DNA of 53,104 nt from CAZIZT01 sp964544085 (GTDB lineage Bacteria; Campylobacterota_A; Desulfurellia; Desulfurellales; Hippeaceae), in contig CAZIZT010000008.1 in NCBI GenBank assembly GCA_964544085.1, positions 1-53,104 of the forward strand, read 5' to 3'. Shown piece after piece: positions 35,803 through 45,493 of the stretch (its first letter is position 1; each line of letters starts with the position of its first letter). The translations under genes and the position numbers were made by a program. Under the pieces are notes generated by a model that saw nothing but the letters and a program-made list of their open reading frames with translations, had not been told where the DNA came from and did no database searches.

Positions 35803-36260
35803 GAATTTCCGAAGACGCTATACACAGAATCTCCGAGCAGATAAGCACGATTTTTGGTATAGGTTATACGGTTTATGCTCCCGGCACCATGGGTAGTCTC
35901 TTTGGCTTGCTCATATACATGTTTCTTAAAGATGCAAGTGTGGCTGTCTATGCTGTTTTTGTTGTCATAACCTTCATAGTGGGTGTCTTTGTAAGCGACG
36001 TAATGGAGAATGTGTACGGGATAAAGGATCCCTCCTTCGTTGTTATCGACGAGGTGGTGGGTATGCTTATAGCATTGATGGCTGTTCCATACTCGCCACT
36101 GAAAGCCATTCTCGGCTTTCTGCTCTTCAGGATCATCGATATTTCGAAGGTGCCACCATTAAACTGGCTTGAAAAGATACAGGGTGGTTTTGGTATAATG
36201 ATAGATGATGCCGTTGGCGGACTTATGGTGAATATCATACTGCAGGTGCTCTACAGATGA
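35799..36260 (+). CDS. pgpA: Phosphatidylglycerophosphatase A
   Basis: A 153-residue integral membrane enzyme that dephosphorylates phosphatidylglycerophosphate to phosphatidylglycerol. The family signature V-V-I-D-E-V-V-G-M-L (about 83-92) with acidic catalytic residues and the late D-D-A-V-G-G are visible, with three to four hydrophobic segments. It overlaps both neighbours by 4 bp. Confidence 0.92.
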   Translation: MRISEDAIHRISEQISTIFGIGYTVYAPGTMGSLFGLLIYMFLKDASVAVYAVFVVITFIVGVFVSDVMENVYGIKDPSFVVIDEVVGMLIALMAVPYSPLKAILGFLLFRIIDISKVPPLNWLEKIQGGFGIMIDDAVGGLMVNIILQVLYR

Positions 36261-37282
36261 GGGTTGGTGTTGTCTGCATAAACTTAAACGGTATATGTGG
36301 CTTAACCGAAGAGCTCTTTTTTCGTCTATTTGGAGAGCTTTCACATTTCCTCAGCACAAATAACCGTGTCAATGACATCAGGGATGCGTTAAGGTTTGTC
36401 TTTGGCTCATCAGACGGCGTGTGTGTCGTGTATGAGAAGCAAAGCTGGTCCAACCTGCAGAAAGCTATGCTGATGGAGTTTGAGCGCTCAAGCGTCTTCG
36501 TTGAAGACACAAAGCCCTACGTGGTGGCAAAGGGCTTCAAAAGTGTGATGGAGGGGATTTACTTCGACAGGGTCTACGAAAAGCCATTTGCCTTTATAGA
36601 CAACGAAACGGCTGAAAACCTAGACATATCCATTCTCAGTGAACTGTTTGGTTCAAACCGCAGAAGGATCGGCATCTTCGATAGGATAGCGGATCGAAAG
36701 GAGATAGTTTACACCAACGAGTTCGAAAGCATACTGGTTGCTGACGCCAGGGATGTACACAGGGTTACAGCGGGGATAGAACCGCGAAAGATCTACACAA
36801 CAAAAGGTGCTTCGCCACAGGAAGCCCTTTTCGATGTGCTCAGAGAGAGAAACATAAGGATAGCCGCAGCAGAATCATGCACAGCCGGGTTAATAACGGG
36901 CACCATCGCACATGTGCCCGGCGTGTCAAGCTATCTTGAAGGTGGATGTGTAACATATTCCAACCAGATGAAGATGCGTTTTGTTGGTGTAAACTCCACA
37001 AGCCTCCAGAGACATGGAGCCGTAAGTGAGGAAGTCGCCATCCAGATGGCAATAGGTGTGCTTTCAAACACAAATGCGGACTTCTCTGTGGCTGTAACAG
37101 GCATTGCCGGACCGACCGGTGGCACAAAGGAGAAACCGGTTGGACTTGTTTACATAGCCGTAGCATCCCATGGAGCCTCAGAAGTTAGAAGAATGGTCTT
37201 CAGTGGAAACAGAAGAATTGTGCGCACAAAAACTGTCCGCTTCGCAATCCTGTATCTTAGAGACTTTATTCTAAGACAATGA
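36257..37282 (+). CDS. CinA-like protein: PncC amidohydrolase domain with an unrecognised N-terminal half
   Basis: The C-terminal half (from about residue 190) is the PncC nicotinamide mononucleotide deamidase domain: A-A-A-E-S-C-T-A-G-L-I with the catalytic Ser, V-P-G-V-S-S-Y-L-E-G-G, and V-T-G-I-A-G-P-T-G-G. The first roughly 185 residues should be the MoCF-like pyrophosphatase domain of CinA, but the usual G-G-L-G-P-T-x-D-D motif is missing and I recognise no fold. Total length of 341 is shorter than usual CinA (about 410-420). It overlaps pgpA and thpR by 4 bp; cinA next to recA is a common arrangement. Confidence 0.82.
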   Translation: MRVGVVCINLNGICGLTEELFFRLFGELSHFLSTNNRVNDIRDALRFVFGSSDGVCVVYEKQSWSNLQKAMLMEFERSSVFVEDTKPYVVAKGFKSVMEGIYFDRVYEKPFAFIDNETAENLDISILSELFGSNRRRIGIFDRIADRKEIVYTNEFESILVADARDVHRVTAGIEPRKIYTTKGASPQEALFDVLRERNIRIAAAESCTAGLITGTIAHVPGVSSYLEGGCVTYSNQMKMRFVGVNSTSLQRHGAVSEEVAIQMAIGVLSNTNADFSVAVTGIAGPTGGTKEKPVGLVYIAVASHGASEVRRMVFSGNRRIVRTKTVRFAILYLRDFILRQ

Positions 37283-37833
37283 GGATTTTTCTTGCAATCG
37301 ATCTGCCTGATAGCATTAAAAGCAAGATAAGCAATCTACTGCGGGAGCTTTCCAGATATAGCCACTCCATCCGACTTACGCCAATTAACAATCTGCATTT
37401 GACGTTAAAGTTTCTGGGTGAGCAGAACGAGTTTGCTGTAGAGCACATATCCCGCATAGCTAAAGAAACAGCAATGAGCCGCTCTGGCTTTCGAATAGAT
37501 CTCAACAGAAGTGGATTTTTTGGTCCTCTGTACAATCCAAAAATCCTGTGGCTGGGTGGTGAGAATAAGGAGTTTGTTAGTATGGCTGAAGAGCTTAACA
37601 AAAGCCTTGAAGCTTTCAGACCCGAAGAGCATAAACCTGTCTGTCATCTGACCATAGGACGGATAAAGGGGCTTGAAAAAGCCGAAGCATTGGAGGTCTT
37701 AAGAACATGTAGAGAATTTGTTAAAAATAGCGATCTTTCCTTCGTTGCCACCAGGATTCACCTCTATAAAAGCACCCTGTATAGAAGCGGTGCTGTGTAC
37801 GAAAAGCTAAAAACGTTCAGTATGAGGGGGTAA
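37279..37833 (+). CDS. thpR: RNA 2',3'-cyclic phosphodiesterase
   Basis: A 184-residue 2H phosphoesterase that opens 2',3'-cyclic phosphates on RNA. Both catalytic H-x-T motifs are visible: H-L-T-L-K-F-L-G (about 43-50) and H-L-T-I-G-R-I. N-terminal M-R-I-F-L-A-I-D-L-P is typical. It lies between the cinA-like gene and recA, a frequent neighbourhood. Confidence 0.92.
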   Translation: MRIFLAIDLPDSIKSKISNLLRELSRYSHSIRLTPINNLHLTLKFLGEQNEFAVEHISRIAKETAMSRSGFRIDLNRSGFFGPLYNPKILWLGGENKEFVSMAEELNKSLEAFRPEEHKPVCHLTIGRIKGLEKAEALEVLRTCREFVKNSDLSFVATRIHLYKSTLYRSGAVYEKLKTFSMRG

Positions 37834-37835
37834 AA

Positions 37836-38858
37836 ATGGACAAAAACAAGCTTGAATCGCTTAAAATGGCAATGGCAAAGATAGAGAAAACATACGGGAA
37901 AGGCGCTGTTATGCGTCTTGGTGACAGGGAAGCAGTCAAAGTGAACGTAATACCCACAGGAGTGCTCTCCATAGACTACGCTCTGGGGGTCTGTGGCATC
38001 CCAAGGGGCAGAATAACAGAGATCTACGGTCCCGAATCGAGCGGCAAGACGACCCTTGCCTTACACTGCATTGCGTCTGCTCAAAAGTCTGGGGGGGTGG
38101 CTGCGTTTGTGGATGCAGAGCATGCCCTTGATGTGGTTTATGCCGAAAACCTCGGTGTGGATATCGAAAATCTCCTCATAAGCCAGCCAGATTCCGGAGA
38201 ACAGGCTCTTGAGATAATCGACACACTGATAAGGAGCAATGCTGTGGACATCATTGTGGTGGATTCCGTGGCGGCATTGGTCCCTCAGGCAGAAATAGAG
38301 GGCAGTATGGGCGACTCCCATGTTGGTCTGCAGGCAAGGCTTATGAGCCAGGCGCTAAGAAAACTCACCGGCGCTATAAGCAAATCCAATACAGCTGTAA
38401 TATTCCTGAACCAGATAAGAATGAAGATCGGAGTAATGTTCGGCAATCCAGAAACCACAACCGGCGGCAATGCACTGAAATTCTACGCCTCGGTTAGAAT
38501 CGATATTCGTAAATCCGGCTCAGCCATCAAATCCGGCACCGAGGTCATAGGTAACCACACAAAGGTTAAGATTGTAAAAAACAAGGTCGCTCCACCATTT
38601 AGAGAGGCTGAATTCGACATCATGTATGGCACAGGCATAGACATACTGGGCGACCTGCTGGACCTTGCCGTGAAGCACGATATTGTCGAAAAAAGCGGAT
38701 CCTGGTTCTCCTACAATTCAGAAAGACTCGGGCAGGGCAGGGATAAAGCCAGGGAGTTTCTAAAAGAGAGACCAGAGCTTGTGGCAGAAATAGAAGCAAA
38801 GCTGAGAGAGAAGCTCAAATGCCATGTTCAGGAGGAGCAAGCAGGTGATGAAACTTGA
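37836..38858 (+). CDS. recA: Recombinase RecA
   Basis: ATP-dependent strand-exchange protein and SOS co-protease, 340 residues. Walker A G-P-E-S-S-G-K-T-T (about 66-74), V-D-A-E-H-A-L-D, Walker B I-I-V-V-D-S-V-A-A-L and the L2 loop N-Q-I-R-M-K-I-G-V-M-F-G-N-P-E are all present. The Shine-Dalgarno AGGGGG lies just before the ATG. No LexA box was recognised nearby. The gene is followed by pilT then recX. Confidence 0.98.
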   Translation: MDKNKLESLKMAMAKIEKTYGKGAVMRLGDREAVKVNVIPTGVLSIDYALGVCGIPRGRITEIYGPESSGKTTLALHCIASAQKSGGVAAFVDAEHALDVVYAENLGVDIENLLISQPDSGEQALEIIDTLIRSNAVDIIVVDSVAALVPQAEIEGSMGDSHVGLQARLMSQALRKLTGAISKSNTAVIFLNQIRMKIGVMFGNPETTTGGNALKFYASVRIDIRKSGSAIKSGTEVIGNHTKVKIVKNKVAPPFREAEFDIMYGTGIDILGDLLDLAVKHDIVEKSGSWFSYNSERLGQGRDKAREFLKERPELVAEIEAKLREKLKCHVQEEQAGDET

Positions 38859-39918
38859 TGAGATACTAAAAACCGGCGTTGAGAGTGGCGCTTCAGACAT
38901 ACACCTGAAGGTTGGCTCCGTACCGCTTTTTAGAATAAACGGTCAGATAACAAAAAGCGATCTGGGTAAAATCAGCAAGGAGGACTTCGAGAGTTTTATA
39001 GATACTATGCATCTTGATGAATTTCTCTTACAAAAGCTCACCGAGAAGAGACAGCTGGATATCGGATACGGCGTGAGTGGAGTGGGCAGATTCAGGGTAA
39101 ACCTGTTCTACCAGCGTGGCACACTGGCCGGTGTATTCAGGTTCATACCGTTCAAGATTCCTTCGCTCGAAGAGTTGAATCTGCCACCTGTCATTGAAAC
39201 AATCGCCTTAAAACCGCGTGGACTGGTTCTTGTAACCGGTATAACGGGCAGCGGAAAATCCACAACACTCGCCACAATGGTTGACATAATAAACCAGAAG
39301 CGCAGAAAACATATCATTACTATCGAAGATCCTATAGAGTTCCTGCATTCTGATAAAAACTCATCCATCGTGCAGCGCCAGGTTGGCTATGACGTACCCG
39401 ATTTTGCAAGTGGCCTAAGGGGCGCTCTCAGGGAAGATCCCGATGTGATACTGGTTGGAGAGATGCGCGACAGGGAAACAATCTCCACGGCACTCGAGGC
39501 TGTTGAGACCGGTCATCTTGTCATGTCAACCCTCCACACGAAGGATGCAACGGAAACAATCAACAGGATTATCTCCTCCTTTGACCTAAATGAACAGATG
39601 CAGATCAGGCTTGAGCTTGCATCCACAATAGAGGCAGTAATCTCCCAAAGGTTGATACCCAAAGCAGATGGGAAGGGTCTCGTCCCGGCTGTGGAAATAA
39701 TGATCGCCACAGAGCTTGTCAGAGAAGCGATAAGAGACCCCGAGAAGAGCGCCAACATAAAACGCTCGATAGAAATGAACAGAGATACTTACGGGACACA
39801 GACATTCGACGAATCGCTGCTTCAACTTTACAGAGATGGGCTTATATCGCTTGAGGATGCTGTAGAGTTTGCATCGAACCCGAACGATTTCAGACTGAAG
39901 GTGCGCGGAATAAGCTGA
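38848..39918 (+). CDS. pilT: Type IV pilus retraction ATPase PilT
   Basis: A hexameric ATPase that powers pilus retraction. Start is taken as ATG 38848 inside the recA end (11-bp overlap); an earlier frame opening at 38824 lies deeper in recA. The protein is 356 residues: N-terminal S-D-I-H-L-K-V-G-S, Walker A G-I-T-G-S-G-K-S-T, Asp box and Walker B I-L-V-G-E-M-R-D, and His box H-L-V-M-S-T-L-H-T. A-I-R-x-x-K is weakly kept. Other pilus genes are not in the window. It overlaps recX by 1 bp. Confidence 0.95.
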   Translation: MKLDEILKTGVESGASDIHLKVGSVPLFRINGQITKSDLGKISKEDFESFIDTMHLDEFLLQKLTEKRQLDIGYGVSGVGRFRVNLFYQRGTLAGVFRFIPFKIPSLEELNLPPVIETIALKPRGLVLVTGITGSGKSTTLATMVDIINQKRRKHIITIEDPIEFLHSDKNSSIVQRQVGYDVPDFASGLRGALREDPDVILVGEMRDRETISTALEAVETGHLVMSTLHTKDATETINRIISSFDLNEQMQIRLELASTIEAVISQRLIPKADGKGLVPAVEIMIATELVREAIRDPEKSANIKRSIEMNRDTYGTQTFDESLLQLYRDGLISLEDAVEFASNPNDFRLKVRGIS

Positions 39919-40367
39919 TGGAGGGAGCCAAAAAAGCACTGAAATACGCACTCGGTTTGCTAAATAGAAAGGATTACACAGGCTACCAGCTGAGAAACAA
40001 ACTCAAAGAAAAAGGCTTTGACGATGATGTAATAGATGAAACGCTCAATTATCTTAAAGAGAAAAACCTGATAAACGATGAGAGGTTTGCCGAAAACTAC
40101 GTCTATTTCAGGCTACAAAGAGGCTATGGCACGGTAAGAATAGCCTTTGAGCTCAAACAGAAAGGTGTAGATGATGATATTATCGAAAGAGCCATCAGGG
40201 ATGCTGACGAGAGAGAGGCGGCAAAAAAGGTGCTTTCGAAGCACTATACGGAAACGGGAGGGGCAAAGGAGCGACTGAAAGCGATCAATCTTTTAAAGCG
40301 TCGCGGCTTTAAGTACGATACAATAAACGAACTTTTTGACGAAGGGGTCTGGTATGAAAACGTCTGA
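39918..40367 (+). CDS. recX: RecA regulator RecX
   Basis: A 149-residue helical protein of three-helix repeats that modulates RecA filaments. Typical RecX pieces are L-L-N-R-K-D-Y-T-G-Y-Q-L-R-N-K-L, L-I-N-D-E-R-F-A-E-N-Y-V and R-G-Y-G-T-V-R-I-A-F-E-L. It sits between pilT and alaS and overlaps alaS by 14 bp. Confidence 0.92.
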   Translation: MEGAKKALKYALGLLNRKDYTGYQLRNKLKEKGFDDDVIDETLNYLKEKNLINDERFAENYVYFRLQRGYGTVRIAFELKQKGVDDDIIERAIRDADEREAAKKVLSKHYTETGGAKERLKAINLLKRRGFKYDTINELFDEGVWYENV

Positions 40368-42948
40368 ATTAAGGGAAGCTTTTTTGAACTATTTTAAAGA
40401 AAACGGGCACACCATAGTCAAAAGTGCACCACTTATACCAAAAAATGACCCAACGCTGCTGTTTGTCAATGCCGGCATGGTACAGTTCAAGGATGTGTTT
40501 TTAGGCAAGGAAAAAAGGGATTACACCCGTGCAACAAGCTGTCAGAAGTGTGTGCGAGCCGGCGGCAAACACAATGATCTGGAAAATGTTGGCTACACGG
40601 CAAGGCATCACACCTTTTTTGAGATGCTCGGAAACTTCTCCTTTGGCGACTACTTCAAAAAGGAGGCCATCCACTTCGGATGGGAGTTTGTGACAAAGGT
40701 GCTCGGGCTGGATAAGGATAAGCTGTGGATAACCATATATGAAGAGGACGACGAGGCTTTTGAGATATGGAACAGACAGGAGGGTGTACCCTCATCGCGT
40801 ATTGTGCGCATGGGTGTTAAAGACAACTTCTGGGCAATGGGTGATACAGGTCCATGCGGTCCATGCTCTGAGATTCACATAGATCAGGGTGAAAACATAG
40901 GCTGCGGAAAGCCTGACTGCTCGGTAGCCTGTGACTGCGATCGTTTTCTTGAGCTATGGAACCTCGTGTTTATGCAGTACAACAGAGACGAATCGGGCAA
41001 AATGAGCCCTCTTCCCAAACCAAGCATAGACACGGGTATGGGCTTGGAGCGTGTTGCGGCAATCCTTCAGGGCGTTCACAGCAACTTCGACACAGATGTG
41101 TTTGTGCCCATCATAAAGGGCATTAGCGACTATTTCAAGGTGCAATACGGCAGCGATGAACACAACGATGTGGCAATACGCGTGATTGCCGATCACCTTC
41201 GAGCATGCGACTTTCTGATAACAGACGGTGTGTTTCCCGACAAGGAAGGCAGGGGCTATGTCTTGAGGCGCATCATGAGAAGAGCAATGCGCTTCGGCAA
41301 AAAGCTCGGAGCCAGAGAACCGTTTCTCCACAGGTTCATCGATATAGTGAACGAGATAATGGGCGATACCTATCCGGAGCTCAAGCTAAACCGCGACATG
41401 GTGATAAAGGTCGTAAAAAGCGAGGAAGAACAGTTCTTCGAAACTCTTGAAGAGGGATTGAAAATTCTGGAGGGCATCTTTAAAAAACAAACCAAAAAGG
41501 TGATATCCGGTGAAGATGCCTTCAGGCTCTACGACACCTACGGATTTCCTATAGATCTAACCGTCGATATAGCCAGGGAACACGGTTTCGATGTGGATCT
41601 AAAGGGCTTTCATACTCTGCTTGAAAAACAGAGAGAGCAGTCCAAGCAACACTGGAAAGGTACCGGAGAGAAGGCCGTATCGGAGGTATTCGGAAAAATA
41701 CATCAAAGGGTTGGCAACACGGAGTTTGTAGGTTATAGTGAATTTGAAACCAAAGCCAGACTCCTTGCCATTGTGGACGATAAAGATAACGAGTGCGAAC
41801 AGGCTTCATCAGGTACCCTAAAGCTTGTTTTTGATAGAACACCTTTCTACGCTGAAAGTGGCGGTCAGGTGGCAGATACCGGTTATGTGCTATCCGACGG
41901 AGTGCGAGCCTTTGTAAGGGATGTGCAGAAGTACTTCGGCGGGGGACTCTTCGTTCATGAAGCCGAGATTGTTGAAGGCACCCTGGAAAGTGGCAAAACC
42001 TACACTCTGCGCATAAACAAGGCGAGAAGAAAGGATATTGCAAGACACCATACAGCCACACATCTGCTGGATGCAGCACTCATCAAGGTGCTGGGCAAGC
42101 ACGTCAGGCAGGCAGGTTCGCTTGTGGAGGATACGCGACTGAGATTTGACTTTACACACTTTGCAAAACTTACACCTGAAGAGATAGATCGAATCGAGCA
42201 AACGGTAAACCTGTGGATTGTGGAGAACTACCCTGTAAAAACGGAGATCATGCCTATTGATGATGCCATAAAAGCTGGAGCAATAGCGCTATTTGATGAA
42301 AAGTATGAAGATATGGTGCGTGTGGTTTCTGTAGGCGAGGTGAGCAAGGAGCTGTGCGGTGGCACCCATGTCAAGCAATCAGGCGAGATAGGCTGCTTTA
42401 AGATAGTTTCAGAGAGTGCACTTTCAAGGGGTGTAAGACGCATAGAAGCCAGGGTAGCCCTCTCTGCGCACGAGTACGTAAGCTCTATGGAGAAGAAACT
42501 CAAGGAGCTCACAGGCCTGCTTGGTGTGGGAATCGACGAGCTAACAGAGAAAATCAAACAGCTTAAAAGCAAAAAAGCGGAGAGTGCGCCGTCGGTGTCG
42601 TTTGATAAAAGTAAACTGAAAGATATAAACGGTATCTCGGTCTATGCGGATGTGTTCGACAATCTTGACATTTCCCGGCTGAGGCATATAGGTGATAGTA
42701 TCAAGGCAAAGTTAAAAAGTGGCGTTGTGTTACTCTTCAACAAAAAGGAAGACAGGGTAAATCTTGTGGTGATGGTCACGAAGGATATCTGCGACAAACT
42801 ACCTGCAAATGGTATAGCGAAAGCGATTTCCGAGAAACTCTCAGGCAAAGGCGGTGGTAAGAAGGAATTTGCTCAGGGTGGCGGTAAGGATCTTGGTGCC
42901 GTTGAGCGGATAATCGCTCACCTTGATGAATTTATCACAGGGGGTTAA
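40354..42948 (+). CDS. alaS: Alanyl-tRNA synthetase
   Basis: Charges tRNA-Ala. At 864 residues it has the class II aminoacylation core (N-A-G-M-V-Q-F-K-D-V-F-L-G; A-R-H-H-T-F-F-E-M-L-G-N-F-S-F-G-D-Y-F), the editing domain with H-H-T-A-T-H-L-L and C-G-G-T-H-V, and a C-terminal G-G-G-K-x-x-x-A-Q-G-G-G region. The ATG at 40354 is chosen over an upstream TTG because AAGGGG lies six bases before it. recA-recX-alaS order is common; here pilT is added. Confidence 0.98.
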   Translation: MKTSELREAFLNYFKENGHTIVKSAPLIPKNDPTLLFVNAGMVQFKDVFLGKEKRDYTRATSCQKCVRAGGKHNDLENVGYTARHHTFFEMLGNFSFGDYFKKEAIHFGWEFVTKVLGLDKDKLWITIYEEDDEAFEIWNRQEGVPSSRIVRMGVKDNFWAMGDTGPCGPCSEIHIDQGENIGCGKPDCSVACDCDRFLELWNLVFMQYNRDESGKMSPLPKPSIDTGMGLERVAAILQGVHSNFDTDVFVPIIKGISDYFKVQYGSDEHNDVAIRVIADHLRACDFLITDGVFPDKEGRGYVLRRIMRRAMRFGKKLGAREPFLHRFIDIVNEIMGDTYPELKLNRDMVIKVVKSEEEQFFETLEEGLKILEGIFKKQTKKVISGEDAFRLYDTYGFPIDLTVDIAREHGFDVDLKGFHTLLEKQREQSKQHWKGTGEKAVSEVFGKIHQRVGNTEFVGYSEFETKARLLAIVDDKDNECEQASSGTLKLVFDRTPFYAESGGQVADTGYVLSDGVRAFVRDVQKYFGGGLFVHEAEIVEGTLESGKTYTLRINKARRKDIARHHTATHLLDAALIKVLGKHVRQAGSLVEDTRLRFDFTHFAKLTPEEIDRIEQTVNLWIVENYPVKTEIMPIDDAIKAGAIALFDEKYEDMVRVVSVGEVSKELCGGTHVKQSGEIGCFKIVSESALSRGVRRIEARVALSAHEYVSSMEKKLKELTGLLGVGIDELTEKIKQLKSKKAESAPSVSFDKSKLKDINGISVYADVFDNLDISRLRHIGDSIKAKLKSGVVLLFNKKEDRVNLVVMVTKDICDKLPANGIAKAISEKLSGKGGGKKEFAQGGGKDLGAVERIIAHLDEFITGG

Positions 42949-42951
42949 GCC

Positions 42952-43215
42952 ATGCTTCGCGAGCTGATATACCTTGCAAGCGGACTGGAGAAACGATTTA
43001 CGGACACCATTAAATCATTGATAGAGGAAGGCAAACAGGAATACGAAGGCAAGGATCTCCTTGAGATAGGCAAAGAGCATCTCAAAAAGAGGAAGAAACA
43101 GATTAAAGGACTTGTGCTCCACGACTTTAGAGAAATGGCTGAAGACCTTGGGCTTGCAACAAAAAAGGATATAGAGGAACTGAAACGTTATATAAAACAG
43201 AATGAGGCACAATAG
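42952..43215 (+). CDS. Small coiled-coil protein, phasin/UbiK-like
   Basis: An 87-residue, highly charged helical protein (about 35% K, E and D). The C-terminal A-T-K-K-D-I-E-E-L-K-R-Y-I resembles the end of phasin- and UbiK-like small proteins, which form coiled-coil trimers, but no function follows from this alone. It fits between alaS (3 bp) and amrB (2 bp), so it is clearly part of the operon. Confidence 0.6.
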   Translation: MLRELIYLASGLEKRFTDTIKSLIEEGKQEYEGKDLLEIGKEHLKKRKKQIKGLVLHDFREMAEDLGLATKKDIEELKRYIKQNEAQ

Positions 43216-43217
43216 CC

Positions 43218-44021
43218 ATGCTTGTGAGAAAACCTGCAGTAGCCGGGGCATTCTATCCTTCTGACCCGGACGAACTGAACAGCTACTTAAGAAGTGTGCT
43301 GGAACCACTCAAAAGGCTTTACAAACCAAAAAGCATAATCGTGCCACATGCAGGTTATGTCTATTCAGGTGCCGTTGCGGCAAAGGCTTACAGACTGATC
43401 GAAAGTTTCGAGACCTACATCATCATAGGACCCAACCACACGGGCTGGGGAGAGGAGATTTCCATCTTCAGCGGCACCTATCAGATGCCATTTGGCGACA
43501 TTGAAACGGATGATGAGATAATCAAAACATTAACGGAGCAGTCTCAGGCACGGATAGACTACTACGCTCATTTGCAGGAACACAGCATAGAGGTGCAGCT
43601 GCCCTTTATCGAGTACATAACGGATAAGCCCTACCGAATCGTTCCCGTTGTTATCGGTACCCATAACAGAGAGAAGCTTAGACAATTTGGTCTTGCCATG
43701 GCACACGCCATAGAAGAGTCCCATCGGGAGGTGCTTATTGTAGTCAGCAGCGATATGAATCACTACGAGGATCATGAAACAACTCTCCAGAAAGATGAGC
43801 TTGCAATTGAAGCAATAGAGAGGCTTGACGAAGAGGCTTTGATGAACGTGGTTGCGCGCTACAATATTACGATGTGCGGCGTTGCAGGGACATACGCAGC
43901 CATCATTGCCTCAAAACAGCTTGGTGCCACACAGGCTATAGCCGTAGATCACAGAACAAGCGGTGAGGTGAACAGGGACTTTTCGCAGGTTGTTGGCTAT
44001 CTTTCGATGCTTATAACCTGA
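43218..44021 (+). CDS. amrB: MEMO1-family protein, AmmeMemoRadiSam system protein B
   Basis: A 267-residue protein of the MEMO family, related to class III extradiol dioxygenases. It starts M-L-V-R-K-P-A-V-A-G-A-F-Y-P-S-D and has P-H-A-G-Y-V-Y-S-G, G-P-N-H-T-G and S-S-D-M-N-H-Y, the candidate metal-binding His residues. In many genomes it accompanies AMMECR1 and a radical SAM protein; those partners are not adjacent. Function is unknown. Confidence 0.92.
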   Translation: MLVRKPAVAGAFYPSDPDELNSYLRSVLEPLKRLYKPKSIIVPHAGYVYSGAVAAKAYRLIESFETYIIIGPNHTGWGEEISIFSGTYQMPFGDIETDDEIIKTLTEQSQARIDYYAHLQEHSIEVQLPFIEYITDKPYRIVPVVIGTHNREKLRQFGLAMAHAIEESHREVLIVVSSDMNHYEDHETTLQKDELAIEAIERLDEEALMNVVARYNITMCGVAGTYAAIIASKQLGATQAIAVDHRTSGEVNRDFSQVVGYLSMLIT

Positions 44022-44038
44022 AAAACAGCTTCGGGTAA

Positions 44039-45493
44039 ATGGAACGGCTGCGCCACATCATAGGTGAGATCACCTATGACTACCCTTTCCTGTTTGTGTT
44101 TTTGCTCTTCCTGGGAACATGCTTGATAAAGGCGAGCTACGGCGCAATCGGCGCCCTTTTTCTGCTTCTATGGCTCTTTAGCCTGTTCAGGTTACGTCTG
44201 TTTATCTTCAGCCTCATAAGCCTTGCGGTGCTTCTCGTTATCCACCACAGGCATCCGAAACCTGCACCACCACAGAACCGACCGTTGGCTGCTTGTGTTA
44301 TGGATACAAAAACGGGCAAAAGATTGACACTTGAACTATCGAGCAGATACGGAAAAATCTACCTGTTTGCCTCCAAACTCTACGACAATATCTATCCATT
44401 CGACAGGATAGAGATAAAAGGACGCTTCAGAGGCATAAAATGCATGGTCGACTCACCATTCAAACGCTATCTTATGGCTAACGGTTTCACCGTTATCGGG
44501 TTTGCCTCATACATAAAAAAGCTATCAGCCTGTTATCCCATGGCCTATTTTGAAAACATAAGAAGGTGGCTTGAGAATGAGTTTTACTACTTTTTAGGAA
44601 GCAAGGAGTTTGCGTTCATAGAAAATGCGGTTTTCGGGGATGCAAGAAACAGAAAAGAGATTCGCTCAGCGTTTGTTAAAACACAACTTGCGCATCTGCT
44701 TTCGGTGTCCGGTCTGCACATGAGCTTCGTCTTTGGTATATTCTGGTTCGTATTCTATCAACTGTTTGCCGCCACTGGGAAAATACGCCGCAGATTCAAC
44801 ATAAAAAATCTATCCACCACCATAGCCATTCCTTTTGTCCTCGCCTATTTCCTCATAAGCGGCATGCACATACCGGCTATACGCTCGTTTCTCATGATGC
44901 TTGCCTTCATAGCAGGCTTGATAGGTGGATACAGGAGAAATTCATACAATGTTCTGTTTGCTGCAGCGGTGATCGTTATACTCATATTCGGCGAGAACAT
45001 TATCTTTTCCGCTTCTTTTGTTCTTTCGTTCTTCCTGAGCTTCTGCGCAATTTTCATCTATAGATTCATAAAACCTTTCAACACCCCTCCAGCGATATCC
45101 TACGCACTCTTTAGCATACTGATCTGTCTGTTTGCCATGCCCATCGGGGCGTACTACTTTCATCGCATCTCACCCGTATCGTTCGTTGGAAACCTGATTG
45201 TTGTGCCATTTTTTGGCTTCGTTGTTATGCCGCTCTCCTTTGCGGCAATGATTTCAGCACCAGTACCGTGGCACGTAAAAGCCTACCTGTTTAAGCTTTT
45301 AAACGCCGCCACGGCAACCATGCTGAAGTTTGTCTTTGTACTGTCAACCTTTCCTGTTATCAGCATCAAAACAGGGGTTGGAACAACCGTGCTCCTCTAT
45401 CTTGCGATGTTTGGTACCGTATGGCTCATTGGAAGAAAACTCTCACCTCGTCCAGGTAATCAACCCCAAAGCGCTGTGAAAACGAATCCTTAA
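44039..45493 (+). CDS. comEC: ComEC/Rec2 DNA-uptake channel protein, membrane part only
   Basis: A 484-residue polytopic inner-membrane protein with an N-terminal DUF4131-like part and the Competence domain (H-L-L-S-V-S-G-L-H-M-S-F-V-F-G, about 223-237, then several hydrophobic helices). It lacks the C-terminal metallo-beta-lactamase domain of longer ComEC forms. It would carry single-stranded DNA into the cytoplasm; with PilT upstream this fits natural transformation, which is inference. Its 3' end overlaps the convergent DUF62 gene by 68 bp. Confidence 0.88.
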   Translation: MERLRHIIGEITYDYPFLFVFLLFLGTCLIKASYGAIGALFLLLWLFSLFRLRLFIFSLISLAVLLVIHHRHPKPAPPQNRPLAACVMDTKTGKRLTLELSSRYGKIYLFASKLYDNIYPFDRIEIKGRFRGIKCMVDSPFKRYLMANGFTVIGFASYIKKLSACYPMAYFENIRRWLENEFYYFLGSKEFAFIENAVFGDARNRKEIRSAFVKTQLAHLLSVSGLHMSFVFGIFWFVFYQLFAATGKIRRRFNIKNLSTTIAIPFVLAYFLISGMHIPAIRSFLMMLAFIAGLIGGYRRNSYNVLFAAAVIVILIFGENIIFSASFVLSFFLSFCAIFIYRFIKPFNTPPAISYALFSILICLFAMPIGAYYFHRISPVSFVGNLIVVPFFGFVVMPLSFAAMISAPVPWHVKAYLFKLLNAATATMLKFVFVLSTFPVISIKTGVGTTVLLYLAMFGTVWLIGRKLSPRPGNQPQSAVKTNP

